The position numbers and the translations under genes are program-made. Below are positions 1 to 8,414 of a DNA stretch of 64,000 nt, piece after piece (position 1 is the stretch's first letter; each line of letters opens with the position of its first letter). Location of the stretch: the NCBI GenBank assembly GCA_041166745.1, contig JBEEGH010000002.1, forward strand, positions 172,767 through 236,766, given 5' to 3'. The notes below the pieces were generated by a model. It was not told the DNA's origin, ran no database searches, and worked only from the letters and a program-made list of their open reading frames with translations. This DNA is from DASUCS01 sp041166745 (GTDB lineage Bacteria; Actinomycetota; Acidimicrobiia; Acidimicrobiales; JACDCH01).

Positions 1-504
1 GTTGGTGATGTTGTTGCGGTTGAACTCGAAGTTGACGTGGGCGTCGCCGGTGCCGGATTCGCGCACGAAGCCGAGATCGAGGAACGCGGTGGTCGGGTTG
101 ACGTCGGGCGGCCCGGTGATGCGGGTGTTCACGTAGGCGCGCAGGATGTTGTTCTTGCCGGGGTCAGCACCGCCGGTGTTGCACACGAAAGTTTCCGGCG
201 CGTTCTCTTTCGAGCTGCCCTTGTACCCAGAGTCGATGGTGTCGTCCGTGACTTGCGTGAGGACGCCCGTCGCGTTGTCCCAGTCCATCGTCCCGGTGAC
301 CGCGGGCTCTTCGACCATGTTGCCGTCGTCTTCGAACCCGCCGACGCTTCCGTTCGGCAGCGGTTGCGCGGCCGTTTGGAGCATGCCGAAGCCGGCGATC
401 AACAACGTGGCTACTGCCGCGAGTCCGCCGAACCGGCGGCGCCGCTTCCTCGCCTTCGGTGTGCGTACAGCTGCATGACGTGCACGATGTGCAGGCTTCG
501 CCAT
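1..504 (-). CDS. SpaA/DUF11-type surface protein, N-terminal part (runs off left edge)
   Basis: Only the first 168 codons are present; the gene continues beyond base 1. The ATG at 504-502 follows a GGGTGGGA ribosome-binding stretch. A basic, hydrophobic signal peptide (RRRRFGGLAAVATLLIAGFG) is followed by a region almost identical to residues 40-155 of the adhesin at 4270-7596, sharing motifs such as GSVGGFEDDGNM, TGTMDW, GSSKEN, PGKNNILRAYVNTRITGP and NFEFNRNNITN. It is therefore a paralogue of that protein and probably has the same plan: SpaA domains, DUF11 repeats and a sortase-like tail. It lies 62 bp downstream of the serine-tract gene on the same strand, so the two may be cotranscribed. 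Function inferred: surface adhesin or structural glycoprotein. Confidence 0.85.
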   Translation of the reverse strand, partial: MAKPAHRARHAAVRTPKARKRRRRFGGLAAVATLLIAGFGMLQTAAQPLPNGSVGGFEDDGNMVEEPAVTGTMDWDNATGVLTQVTDDTIDSGYKGSSKENAPETFVCNTGGADPGKNNILRAYVNTRITGPPDVNPTTAFLDLGFVRESGTGDAHVNFEFNRNNITN

Positions 505-542
505 TTCTTTTCCCACCCGTCTCTTTTGTCCGCCGATTCGGC

Positions 543-559
543 GCCGGATCAGATCCGGC
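543..559. other. Short perfect inverted repeat between two surface-protein genes
   Basis: GCCGGATC-A-GATCCGGC lies in the 62-bp gap between the stop of the serine-tract gene and the start of the truncated adhesin. No T-run follows on the minus strand, so it is a weak terminator candidate; it may be an attenuator or processing hairpin, or chance in GC-rich DNA. Confidence 0.35.
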
Positions 560-566
560 TGTTCAA

Positions 567-1550
567 TCAGGTCTCCTTGGCGGAGTCCGGCTCCGCGTAA
601 CGCAGGATCAACACGCCCGTGACCACGAGGGCACCGCCGAGAAGAAGCAGCCGGCCGGGATCGAAGCCGGTGCGGGCCAGGCCCGTGCCGGCGACGGCGT
701 TGGCTTGGCTCGTGTTCTCACCGAGCAAGGAGCCGGTGGACGAAGACGTCGAGCTGCCCGCGACCGACCCGGTCGACGAGCTGCTGAGCGAGCTGCGACT
801 CGTCGACGACCCCAACACCGAGCTGCTGCTCGACGACGAGCTGCTGGACGACGACGAGCTGGACGACGACGAGCTGCTGCTCGACGAGGAGCTGGACGAC
901 GACGAGGAGCTGGACGACGACGAGCTACCGCCGGGGTTGGGCCCGCAGGTGTGACTGAGGTTCATCACGACCGGCGGATCGACATCGGGATCCGAGTACC
1001 CGTAGGCGTCGAGCAGCGTGTCGGCCGTCGCGGTGAAGAGGTACCAGCCCTTGCCGCTCTGCACGACCGTTCCGCCCGTGACCGCGCCGGCGGTGTCGAA
1101 CGTGGCCTCGACCGAGGTGAGGTCGGGCGCGCCGTCAACCGGGAAGCTCGGCACCACGAAATGCCAGCCGTACGGCTCGCCCTCGGGGACGGTGACGCCG
1201 CTGCAACTGCCCTCGAAACCGGATGCATACGACGCGCCGTAGAACGAGCTCTTCAAGAACGTGTCGGCGCCGGGAGGCGGGGTGTTCTGCGGCGGCTTGG
1301 CCGCATGAGCAGCGTCGAGCGCGAAGCCTCCGAGGATGAGGAAGACACCGGCGCCCAGGACGCCCACGCCGATCTTGCGCGAGGGGCTGCGCCGCGCCTT
1401 CTTCTTCATGTGCTGCGGGGCGCGCCGGCGCGGATGCCTGACGCTGCCTTCAGGGTCGGCCGCCTGCTCGCGTCGCGGTCCGAAGGCTCCGAGCCCGAGC
1501 ACCACGAGAACGCTCATGGCCAGCAACATCGCCTTGCCGACTCGCCTCAT
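567..1550 (-). CDS. Serine-tract cell-surface protein with LARTG-type C-terminal anchor
   Basis: A 327-residue exported protein. The ATG at 1550 is preceded by AGGAGG about nine bases away, so it is the preferred start although a second Met-Lys-Lys-Lys signal-like start lies 47 codons in (1409), without a good ribosome-binding site. The N-terminus thus shows two hydrophobic segments in tandem (about 8-24 and 60-83). A compact domain (about 90-205) follows, then 36 consecutive serines, a Ser/Thr-rich stalk, and a C-terminal LARTGFD motif, hydrophobic helix and short charged tail, as in sortase substrates. The tail is acidic (PDSAKET) rather than arginine-rich. Divergent from a GT39 mannosyltransferase, which makes O-glycosylation of the serine stalk plausible but unproven. 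Confidence 0.8.
   Translation of the reverse strand: MRRVGKAMLLAMSVLVVLGLGAFGPRREQAADPEGSVRHPRRRAPQHMKKKARRSPSRKIGVGVLGAGVFLILGGFALDAAHAAKPPQNTPPPGADTFLKSSFYGASYASGFEGSCSGVTVPEGEPYGWHFVVPSFPVDGAPDLTSVEATFDTAGAVTGGTVVQSGKGWYLFTATADTLLDAYGYSDPDVDPPVVMNLSHTCGPNPGGSSSSSSSSSSSSSSSSSSSSSSSSSSSSSSSSSSSSVLGSSTSRSSLSSSSTGSVAGSSTSSSTGSLLGENTSQANAVAGTGLARTGFDPGRLLLLGGALVVTGVLILRYAEPDSAKET
819..926 (-). repeat. 36-codon poly-serine tract
   Basis: Thirty-six serine codons in a row inside the serine-tract protein, written with a mixture of TCG, AGC and TCC. The mixed codon use means the tract is not a simple DNA microsatellite; selection on the protein (a flexible or glycosylated stalk) is the simpler reading. 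Confidence 0.9.
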
Positions 1551-1661
1551 CCCGCTGTTCCTCCTGTGATCCAGTGCTGTCCGAGGTCAGGTGCTGCACC
1601 CCAACCCGTCTCTCGTTCGTTGTGGGACCGCCCCGCACAACCGGACCGATGGGTGCCTGAC

Positions 1662-1707
1662 GTACTGTTCGACGCTTGGATGCCCTGGACCTGGCTGAGA
1701 ACAGTAC
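1662..1707. promoter_or_regulatory. Split inverted repeat in divergent promoter region
   Basis: GTACTGTTC (1662-1670) and its exact reverse complement GAACAGTAC (1699-1707) are separated by 28 bases in the 202-bp space between the divergent serine-tract gene and the GT39 gene. The arrangement suits a dimeric regulator binding two half-sites or a looped hairpin. No regulator is encoded nearby, so this is only a candidate. Confidence 0.35.
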
Positions 1708-1752
1708 CTTTCAGCACAGAGCGTCGCCGCATTCGGCGGAGCCGCACGCTCC

Positions 1753-3000
1753 GTGACAGCCGGCGTCGGTGAGCGGGTGACGGTGACGCAGCGCTGGTGG
1801 CACCTGCTGCTGGTGTTGGGGGTCACCATCGCCGGCGCCATCCCCCGGGCCGCCCGCATCGCCGCCCAGGACGGCTTCTCGTGGGACGAGTCCTATTACG
1901 TCCCCGCCGCTCGGGGCTACCTGCACGGCGACTTCACGAACAACTTCGAGCACCCGCCCCTCGGCAAGTGGGCCATCGCTGCCGGCATCCGCCTGGTGGG
2001 CGACCGACCGCTCGGCTGGCGGCTCGCCGCGCTCGTGGCCGGCATCCTCACCATCCCGCTCACCTGGCTGCTCGCCCGCCGCCTGTTCGGGTCGGTCTGG
2101 TGGGCCACGTTCGCCGCGTTCTTGGTGGCCACCGATGGTCTGCTCATCGTCCAGAGCCGCACCGCGCTCCTCGACAGCCTCCTGCCCCCGCTGGTCGTGG
2201 GGGCCGCGCTCTGCATCGTGCTGCACGTCGATCGCCGCGACGAGCGCCCGTTCTCGCCGTGGCTGATCGGGGCCGGCGTGCTGCTCGGCGCGGCGATGGC
2301 GGTGAAGTGGGAGGCCGGCGGTGCCCTCGTCGGCGTGCTCGTCGGGTTCGTGGTGATCGGGCGGCACGACCGGCGCAAGGTCGGCGCCGCGTTGGTCGCG
2401 TTCCTCGCCGTGCCCGTGGTGGTCTACATGGCCAGCTACGCCGGACACTTCCAGCACGGGCTGAGCTTCACCGACTTCTTCCGGCTCCAGAACAACATGC
2501 TCCGCTACCACCAGAATTTTCGACTCGATCATCCGAGCGACAGCTCGCCGTTGACGTGGCTGTGGCTGCAGCGCCCCGTCGCGTATGGCTCGCTCAATTC
2601 GTCCGACCGCATCTCCATCCACATGGCGTTGGGCAACCCCGCGTTGTGGTGGTCGTTCGTCGCGTCGCTGCCGTTGCTGCTGGTCGTGTGGTGGCGCGAG
2701 CGCGATCGCACCGTGGAGGTCGTGCTGTTCGCGTGGCTCGTGTTGCATCTCGTGTGGCTGGTCGTGCTGCGCCCCGGCTTCATCTACTACCTCACCCCGC
2801 TCGTGCCGTTCATGGCCATCGGGGTCACGTGGTCGGTGCGCTGGGTGGCGTTGCGCTGGCGGGTCGGTCGGCCACTGCCGATCGTGGTGGCCGCCGCCGT
2901 GCTCGTCGCCTTCCTGCTCTACCTACCCGTGTGGACCTACCACGACATGAGCCTGCGGCGGTTCCACTCCCTCATGCTCTTCGACGGCTGGGAGCCCTGA
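1753..3000 (+). CDS. GT39-family (PMT-like) polyprenyl-phosphate mannosyltransferase
   Basis: An integral membrane protein of about 415 residues with roughly ten hydrophobic segments. After the first transmembrane helix comes the acidic loop motif FSWDESYYVPAARGY, which carries the Asp-Glu pair typical of protein O-mannosyltransferases and ArnT-like GT39 enzymes, then EHPPLGKW. Family knowledge: these enzymes move a sugar from a polyprenyl-phosphate donor to protein or lipid on the outer face of the membrane. The start is uncertain: GTG at 1753 or GTG at 1777; neither has a convincing ribosome-binding site. It sits among three surface-protein genes and faces the GT87 gene, overlapping its 3' end by 78 bp, which suggests glycosylation of those proteins (inference). 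Confidence 0.85.
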   Translation: MTAGVGERVTVTQRWWHLLLVLGVTIAGAIPRAARIAAQDGFSWDESYYVPAARGYLHGDFTNNFEHPPLGKWAIAAGIRLVGDRPLGWRLAALVAGILTIPLTWLLARRLFGSVWWATFAAFLVATDGLLIVQSRTALLDSLLPPLVVGAALCIVLHVDRRDERPFSPWLIGAGVLLGAAMAVKWEAGGALVGVLVGFVVIGRHDRRKVGAALVAFLAVPVVVYMASYAGHFQHGLSFTDFFRLQNNMLRYHQNFRLDHPSDSSPLTWLWLQRPVAYGSLNSSDRISIHMALGNPALWWSFVASLPLLLVVWWRERDRTVEVVLFAWLVLHLVWLVVLRPGFIYYLTPLVPFMAIGVTWSVRWVALRWRVGRPLPIVVAAAVLVAFLLYLPVWTYHDMSLRRFHSLMLFDGWEP

Positions 3001-4188
3001 CCCCGGGTACCGCCACGCGGCGCGCACGCCGAGCACCCCCGCGACGAGGAGCAGCACGTTGCGGCCGAGAGCGACGGCCAGCGCGTCGCCTTCGAGGTTG
3101 AAGTACTTGAAGTACATGGCCGGATAGAAGATGCCGCTCAGCAGCACCGAGCCCGCGAGGGCGAGCGCCGCGCCGCGCAGCAGGCGGGGCGCGAAGGCCA
3201 GGCCCGCGGCCATCGGCGCGACCAGCCAGACCAAGTACTGCGGCGAGAACACGCGCCCGACCGCGGTGAGCAGAACGAGGCTGCCGGCGATCACCACGCA
3301 CAGGTGGCCACCGTCACCGCGCCGCACCCGGCGCAGCGTGGTGAGCGTGAGGTCGGCGAGCACGCCGAGCGCGGCGACGTTCGACAGCACCTTCAGTCGG
3401 TCGGCGAAGGTGCCCTGCACGTCGAACGCTCCGAACGCGCCGACGACCTTGATGTCGGAACCGAACAGCGATTGCCACACCATCGCGAACGTGCCGTAGA
3501 TGCTCTCGGCGTGCACGCCGCGATGCAGGTGGTACGCGGCGATGCTGTCGTACATCTCGGGCAGATCGAACACGAACGGCGCGACGAACACGGCGACGAC
3601 CAACGACGCGGCCGCGAACGGGCGCCAGCGCCGCGGGGCCACCGCCACGAGGCCGGGCAGGATCAGCACCGGCGTGAGCTTGGCGGCGATGCCGAGACCG
3701 AGCCACACCCCGCTCGCCGACCAGCGCCCGGCGGCGGCTCGTTCCAGCGACCACGCGATCGAGGCCGCGACCACCAGGTCGAGCCGGGTGTAAGCGACAG
3801 GGCCGAGCAGCGGGATCAGCACCAGCCATGCACCGACGCCCCACCACGAGCCGGTCCGGCGGGCCAGCCGGTAGATGGCCACGAGCCCGAGCGCATCGAA
3901 GGCGATGCAGAGGATGATGAACTCGGTGCGGTACGTGAGCACGTCGACGGCGTACGGGGCGTTGGCGACCACGAGCGCACCCGGCGGGTATTCCACGCCG
4001 AAGTCGCGGTACGGCCAGTGGTGAAAGTCCTGCATCTGGTTGCCCCAGACGATGTAGTTGGCCACATCGCTCGTCGGGTCCACGACCGATCCGGGTTGGC
4101 CGTACACCGTCGGATGGTCAGCGACGTAGCCGGCCACCAGGCGCGTGGCGGCAAAGGCCAGCAGCACGATCAGCCACGGACGCCGCAC
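2923..4188 (-). CDS. GT87-family (DUF2029) polyprenol-phosphate-dependent mannosyltransferase
   Basis: A 421-residue multi-pass membrane protein. Near the N-terminus are DVANYIVWGNQ and RDFGVEYPPGALV; the acidic residue and the YPPG motif in this first external loop are characteristic of the GT87 family (PimE-like alpha-1,2-mannosyltransferases). Later hydrophobic blocks alternate with short basic loops, and AAKLTPVLILPGL matches the conserved GLAxxxKxxP pattern. The last 26 codons overlap the convergent GT39 gene, so at least one C-terminus is a late extension. A hairpin 41-76 bp upstream of the start separates it from the adhesin gene on the same strand. Likely role: extending mannose chains on envelope glycans or proteins. 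Confidence 0.8.
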   Translation of the reverse strand: MRRPWLIVLLAFAATRLVAGYVADHPTVYGQPGSVVDPTSDVANYIVWGNQMQDFHHWPYRDFGVEYPPGALVVANAPYAVDVLTYRTEFIILCIAFDALGLVAIYRLARRTGSWWGVGAWLVLIPLLGPVAYTRLDLVVAASIAWSLERAAAGRWSASGVWLGLGIAAKLTPVLILPGLVAVAPRRWRPFAAASLVVAVFVAPFVFDLPEMYDSIAAYHLHRGVHAESIYGTFAMVWQSLFGSDIKVVGAFGAFDVQGTFADRLKVLSNVAALGVLADLTLTTLRRVRRGDGGHLCVVIAGSLVLLTAVGRVFSPQYLVWLVAPMAAGLAFAPRLLRGAALALAGSVLLSGIFYPAMYFKYFNLEGDALAVALGRNVLLLVAGVLGVRAAWRYPGSGLPAVEEHEGVEPPQAHVVVGPHG

Positions 4189-4228
4189 TACGGCAGCGTA
4201 CGGCGACCGCCGAAACGGGACCGTTCCG

Positions 4229-4264
4229 GAGGCAATAAGGAGCGTTACCGCTCCCTATTGCCTC
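4229..4264. terminator. Strong bidirectional hairpin
   Basis: GAGGCAATA-A-GGAGCG-TTAC-CGCTCC-C-TATTGCCTC: a 9-bp stem, one A-C mismatch and a 6-bp upper stem around a 4-base loop. It lies just past the stop of the adhesin gene (4270) and before the GT87 start (4188), both on the minus strand. No long T-run follows, as is common in actinobacterial terminators. Confidence 0.7.
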
Positions 4265-4269
4265 GAGTA

Positions 4270-7200
4270 TCAGGACGGACGGCGACGCAGGGCGGCGGGT
4301 GTGAGCTGCAAGGCGATGCCGATCGCGATGAACGCGAACCCGACGGCCACCCAATGCGACACGTCGAAGCCGGTGCGAGCGAGCAGTATCAACGGCAGCA
4401 CGATGTCGATGTGCGCGGTGTCGGTGGCGCTGACCTGCTTGCCCAGCGGATCCGTAGCGGTGGCCGTGCCGAGGTTGTCGGTCGGTGAATCGCCGGTGAT
4501 CGTGACCGTCTTGGTCAACGTCGCCGACGCACCAACCGCGAGCGATGCGATCGTGCCGATGTCGCCGAGCTTGTCGTCGGTCACCTTCACCGCGGTCAGC
4601 ACACAGTCGCCGATGTTCTTCACGACATACGTGTAGGTCACGCTCTGCCCCGGCTCGACCGACACGGGGTTCGCTGTCTTGTCGATGGTGATGGCCGGAT
4701 GGATGATGTCGACAGAGTGACTGGCTTCTCCGCCGGCGTCGCGACCGCGCACGTCCGTACCCGAGACCGTCGCGGTGTTGGGCAACGGGTCGGGATCGGA
4801 TGCGGTCACGACGTGCGTGCAGTTGTACGTCCACGTCTCGCCGATCGCCAGCACGGAATCGCCGTTGCCGTCGTCGACGACGTGCAGGCTGTCGCCGTCA
4901 CAGATCGGGTCGGAGAGATCGACGGTCACGAGATTGGCGAGGCCGTTGTTCTCCACGTCGATCACGTAGGTGATCGTGTCGCCGAGATGGGCGAACTGCG
5001 GTCCGTCCTTGATGATGCCGATGCTGATCGGGCAGAGCACGGTGATCTCCGCGGTGGAGGTGTTGTTCCCGGACTCACCCTCCGGCTCGTTCGACGACGA
5101 GACGTTGGCGGTGTTCGAGAGCACGCCGCAGTCGGCCACGTCGGTGAGCCCGGTCACGTGAATGGTGCGGGTGCTGCTCGGCGCCAGGTTGCCGAAGTCA
5201 CAGGTGAGCAGCAGGCCGGTGATGCCGCAGTCCGCGCTGTCCTCGCTCCACGTGATACCCGCTGGCAGCGTGTCGGTCAGTTGCACGTCGTTCGACGTCT
5301 GCACGGCGTCGGTGCTCACCACGATGGTGAACGCCGCCGTGTCGCCGGCATCGATGATGTCGGTGTCGGCCGTCTTCAGCACCGACACGTCGCCACAGGT
5401 CACGTGCACCAGCACTTCGGCGCTGTCGTTGTTCGCCTGGGCCGACTGCCGCTCGTTCGTCGCGGTGATCGTCGCCTGGTTCACGATGTCGTCGCCGCAG
5501 TTCTCCGTCGACGTCGCGGCGCTGACGGTGACCGACGCGGTGGCGCCCTTGTTCATGTTGCCGAAGCTGCAATCGAGGTTGACGCCGCCGGTGATGAGGC
5601 AGTCGCCGTTGTTGCTCGACCACGTGAACCCGGCGGGCAGCGTGTCCGTCACGTGTACGTCTTGCGCAATCGCGCCGTTGTCACCACCGACGTTCGCGGT
5701 GATCGTGAACGAAGCCGTCGCGCCCGCACTGATGGGGCTCGGGCCCGCCACCTTCGTCGAGGTCACGTCGGGGTACAGGATGTCGACCGACGCGTTGTCG
5801 GTGGACTCGACCGTCCGGCCGTAGTCGTCGGTGCCGGTGGCCTTGGCCGTGTTCACGAGCGGGTCGGTGTCCTGCATCGTGACCACGTGGCTGCACGAGT
5901 AATGCCACGTCTCGCCGACCTCGAGGAACCCGTTGCTGTTCGTGTCGCTGTTCGCCTGGAACACCGGGGCGGCGGCGCAGAGGGTGGTCTGCTCGTCGAG
6001 CGCGATGTTGTGCAGGCGCGGGCCGGTGGTGATCACGTTGAAGCTGTAGTTCACCGTGTCGCCCACGTTGGCCGTCGCGCCCGCGCTCTTGTCGAGCGCG
6101 ATGTTGATCGCGTTGAGGATGTTCACGTAGTTGACGTTCACGGCTTGCTCGGCCGTGCCTTCGGTGACGGTCACGTTCACGTCGCCCGCCGACGCGCTGT
6201 TGGGCGGCGCCTGCGTCTCGGCCACGCGGTAGTTGCCGAGCTGGACGGGGCCGATCGTGCAGCCACTCGTCCCTCCGGCGATCGTGCACGTGGCCGCGTT
6301 GCCGCTGGGCCACAGGTGCGCGTCCTCGCCCGGGCTCTGGCGGGTGAGGTTGTTGTTCGCGTCCTTGTACAGCGCGAACGCGGTGCCGTCGAGGATCGCA
6401 GCATTGCTGGGCGTCACCGTCTGGCCGTTGATGCCGTGCAGCACCTTGTTGATGTGCACGAAGCCGACCTTGGCCGGGTTCTCGTACGGCGTGGCGGTGA
6501 GGTCAACGGCCTGGCGGAAGCCGACCGTCACCTTCTGCGGTGCGCTCTCGTCGAGGTTGTAACCGGGTGGAGCCAAGGTCTCGGCGACCCAGTAGTCGGC
6601 CGGCGTCACGCTCGAGAACGTGCAAATGCCGAGGGCGTTGCTCGTGCAGGTGTAGATCGGGGCGCCGGTGGCATTGGCGTTGTCGAACAAACCGAACTGC
6701 GCGCCCGGGAGGGCGTGGCCGGCATCGTCGTTCTTCTTCAACTTCACCGAGCCGCACGTCGAGACGTCCACGGTCGTCTGCGGCAGACGATCTTGCAGCG
6801 CGGCGTTGAACGATTCGCCGGACGAACGGCTGCGGATGTTCACATGGCCGAAGCCGGGGCAGGCGAGCAGCCCGCCGCCGATGGCGGTGTCGAACGCGAC
6901 GAGGTCGACGGTGGCCTCACCGAACTCGCGCGAGCCGATGTTGCCGGTGGCGATGGTGTCGACGATCGTGCCGCTGTTGGTGTCGCCGGCCAACGAGCCG
7001 GCGGGAAGCAGCGACGTCGGAGACCAGTTCGACCCGTCCCACGAGAAGGTCGACAGGTCGGCGGTGCCACCGCCGCCCGGGAAGTCGAACGTGATGAGGA
7101 TGTCGTTGGGGCTGCGCCCCTCGAACGGACACTGATTGGTGATGTTGTTGCGGTTGAACTCGAAGTTGATGTGCGCGTCACCGTTGCCGGCGGCGCGCAC

Positions 7201-7596
7201 GAATGCGAGGTCGAGGAACGCGGTCGTCGGGTTGAGGTTGAGCGGGCCGGTGATGCGCGTGTTCACGTAGGCGCGCAGGATGTTGTTCTTGCCGGGGCTC
7301 GCCCCGCCGGTGTTGCAGGCGAAGTTCTCGGGCTCGTTCTCTTTCGACGAGCCCTGGTAGCCGCTGTCGATGGAGTCGTCGGTCGCGGTGACGAGCGTGC
7401 CGGTGGCGTTGCTCCAGTCCATCGTCCCGGTGACCGCGGCCTGCTCGATCATGTTGCCGTCGTCCTCGAAGCCGCCGACGCTGCCGCTGCTGAGCGGCTG
7501 CCCGGTTGCTTGAAGTACGCCGATTGTGGCCAAAAGCACTGCAGTCATCGCCGCGACGCCGACCAGCCGCCGCGCACGCATCGTGCGCTTCTTCAT
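4270..7596 (-). CDS. Large LARTG-anchored adhesin with SpaA and DUF11 repeats
   Basis: A 1108-residue surface protein. The ATG at 7596 is chosen over an in-frame start 16 codons upstream because GGGTGGA precedes it and the same GACGGGTGG leader occurs before the paralogue at 504. Order of parts: signal peptide (1-32); an N-terminal domain (to about 280) shared with the paralogue; two prealbumin-like SpaA domains (about 282-372 and 379-492, with VAETLAPPGYNL and YRVAETQAPP); five or so DUF11-type beta repeats (about 496-1070, with VTDTLPAGFTW and LTDTLPAGITW); then LLARTGFD, a hydrophobic helix and RRRPS. SpaA domains often form isopeptide bonds in pili; here this is family knowledge, not seen. 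No sortase is in the window. Confidence 0.9.
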   Translation of the reverse strand: MKKRTMRARRLVGVAAMTAVLLATIGVLQATGQPLSSGSVGGFEDDGNMIEQAAVTGTMDWSNATGTLVTATDDSIDSGYQGSSKENEPENFACNTGGASPGKNNILRAYVNTRITGPLNLNPTTAFLDLAFVRAAGNGDAHINFEFNRNNITNQCPFEGRSPNDILITFDFPGGGGTADLSTFSWDGSNWSPTSLLPAGSLAGDTNSGTIVDTIATGNIGSREFGEATVDLVAFDTAIGGGLLACPGFGHVNIRSRSSGESFNAALQDRLPQTTVDVSTCGSVKLKKNDDAGHALPGAQFGLFDNANATGAPIYTCTSNALGICTFSSVTPADYWVAETLAPPGYNLDESAPQKVTVGFRQAVDLTATPYENPAKVGFVHINKVLHGINGQTVTPSNAAILDGTAFALYKDANNNLTRQSPGEDAHLWPSGNAATCTIAGGTSGCTIGPVQLGNYRVAETQAPPNSASAGDVNVTVTEGTAEQAVNVNYVNILNAINIALDKSAGATANVGDTVNYSFNVITTGPRLHNIALDEQTTLCAAAPVFQANSDTNSNGFLEVGETWHYSCSHVVTMQDTDPLVNTAKATGTDDYGRTVESTDNASVDILYPDVTSTKVAGPSPISAGATASFTITANVGGDNGAIAQDVHVTDTLPAGFTWSSNNGDCLITGGVNLDCSFGNMNKGATASVTVSAATSTENCGDDIVNQATITATNERQSAQANNDSAEVLVHVTCGDVSVLKTADTDIIDAGDTAAFTIVVSTDAVQTSNDVQLTDTLPAGITWSEDSADCGITGLLLTCDFGNLAPSSTRTIHVTGLTDVADCGVLSNTANVSSSNEPEGESGNNTSTAEITVLCPISIGIIKDGPQFAHLGDTITYVIDVENNGLANLVTVDLSDPICDGDSLHVVDDGNGDSVLAIGETWTYNCTHVVTASDPDPLPNTATVSGTDVRGRDAGGEASHSVDIIHPAITIDKTANPVSVEPGQSVTYTYVVKNIGDCVLTAVKVTDDKLGDIGTIASLAVGASATLTKTVTITGDSPTDNLGTATATDPLGKQVSATDTAHIDIVLPLILLARTGFDVSHWVAVGFAFIAIGIALQLTPAALRRRPS

Positions 7597-7707
7597 CTGT
7601 TCCACCCGTCCGTTGACTGCTCTCACGCAGTGTGTTCTGGCCACTCACGTAGAGCAATCACTGACCGCCCAACTCTTCGCGGACGATTCGGACACAGAGG
7701 TCGAATC

Positions 7708-8046
7708 ATGACGTCGCTCGCCCAAACGGACGCGTCGGTTGGCGCCAAAGCACCGCGGGTACCGACGGCCCCAGTGATCGTCGCCTACCTGTTGCTCGCC
7801 GCGCCCATCGCCGCGGCCGCGCTCTGGTGGGGCAATTGGGTGTGGGTCGCGGTCGCGGCGGCGATCGCCGTCGTCGAGTACGCCACCCTTCAGCGCTCGC
7901 AACGCTTTTCGGCCCGGGTCTGGCGCAGTGTCGGCGTCGGGAAGCGCAGCCGCCGCGAGCACGGCACCGAAACGGTGTACGTCGCGACGGCCGTCGCCGG
8001 CGTTGCGCTCCTGGTCGCGGCGGTGCTCGCCAACTACGCGGTGTAG
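7708..8046 (+). CDS. Small membrane protein, three predicted helices
   Basis: A 112-residue protein starting at ATG 7708 behind AGAGG. A longer open frame extends upstream through the adhesin gene but is an antisense shadow. A polar N-terminus (1-20) is followed by hydrophobic segments at about 22-37, 43-58 and 92-110, with a basic stretch RSVGVGKRSRREHG between the second and third. No catalytic motif is seen and I do not recognise the family. Divergent from the adhesin with 111 bp between starts. Confidence 0.65.
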   Translation: MTSLAQTDASVGAKAPRVPTAPVIVAYLLLAAPIAAAALWWGNWVWVAVAAAIAVVEYATLQRSQRFSARVWRSVGVGKRSRREHGTETVYVATAVAGVALLVAAVLANYAV

Positions 8047-8070
8047 CGCAGCACCGATTCGCGTCGAGCG

Positions 8071-8373
8071 TTACGCGGGGACGTCGGGGTCGAGCTCGTC
8101 GGCCTTCATGCGCAGATCTTCGGCGGACGCCCGGTGGTCGTCGGCCTCGAGGCGCTGCTGCTCGGCGGCGATGCCTTCACGCTTGGCGCGGGCGGCCCGC
8201 TCTTCGGCCTCAGCGGCTTTCCGCTGACCCTCGAGATCGGCGGCGTTCGCCATCTGGCGATGCGTGGCCGCTTGGTGCCGGCGCTCGTTGCTCTGCTTCT
8301 GCGCTCGAGCTCTCATCGCAACGACAGCGACGACGACAACAACGAGCACGACGAGGATGATCGCAATAGCCAT
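8071..8373 (-). CDS. Single-pass membrane protein with charged coiled-coil tail
   Basis: A 100-residue protein: an N-terminal hydrophobic helix (MAIAIILVVLVVVVVAVVAM) then about 75 residues rich in Ala, Glu, Lys and Arg with heptad-like spacing (EGQRKAAEAEERAARAKREG). The topology suggests a membrane-tethered coiled coil facing the cytoplasm. Similar small proteins are common in actinobacteria; function unknown. It ends 24 bp from the stop of the convergent small membrane gene and lies 41 bp downstream of the penicillin-binding-protein gene on the same strand, so cotranscription is possible. Confidence 0.7.
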   Translation of the reverse strand: MAIAIILVVLVVVVVAVVAMRARAQKQSNERRHQAATHRQMANAADLEGQRKAAEAEERAARAKREGIAAEQQRLEADDHRASAEDLRMKADELDPDVPA

Positions 8374-8414
8374 GCGTCGGGTTTCCCCGCATCACCGCGA
8401 TCGACACCCGCAAA

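Noticed and set aside
819..926. Poly-serine tract as a slippage microsatellite
   Set aside because: Codons are mixed TCG/AGC/TCC without a constant repeat unit, so simple slippage is unlikely to drive it.
1630..1660. Possible further copy of the palindromic repeat (ACCGGACCGATGGGTGCC)
   Set aside because: Matches only part of the core and lacks the GAGCGC/GCGCTC arms.
4699..7707. Plus-strand open frame of about 1000 codons antisense to the adhesin
   Set aside because: Arginine/valine-rich translation without domains, running through a well-supported gene; only the last 112 codons (from 7708) look real.
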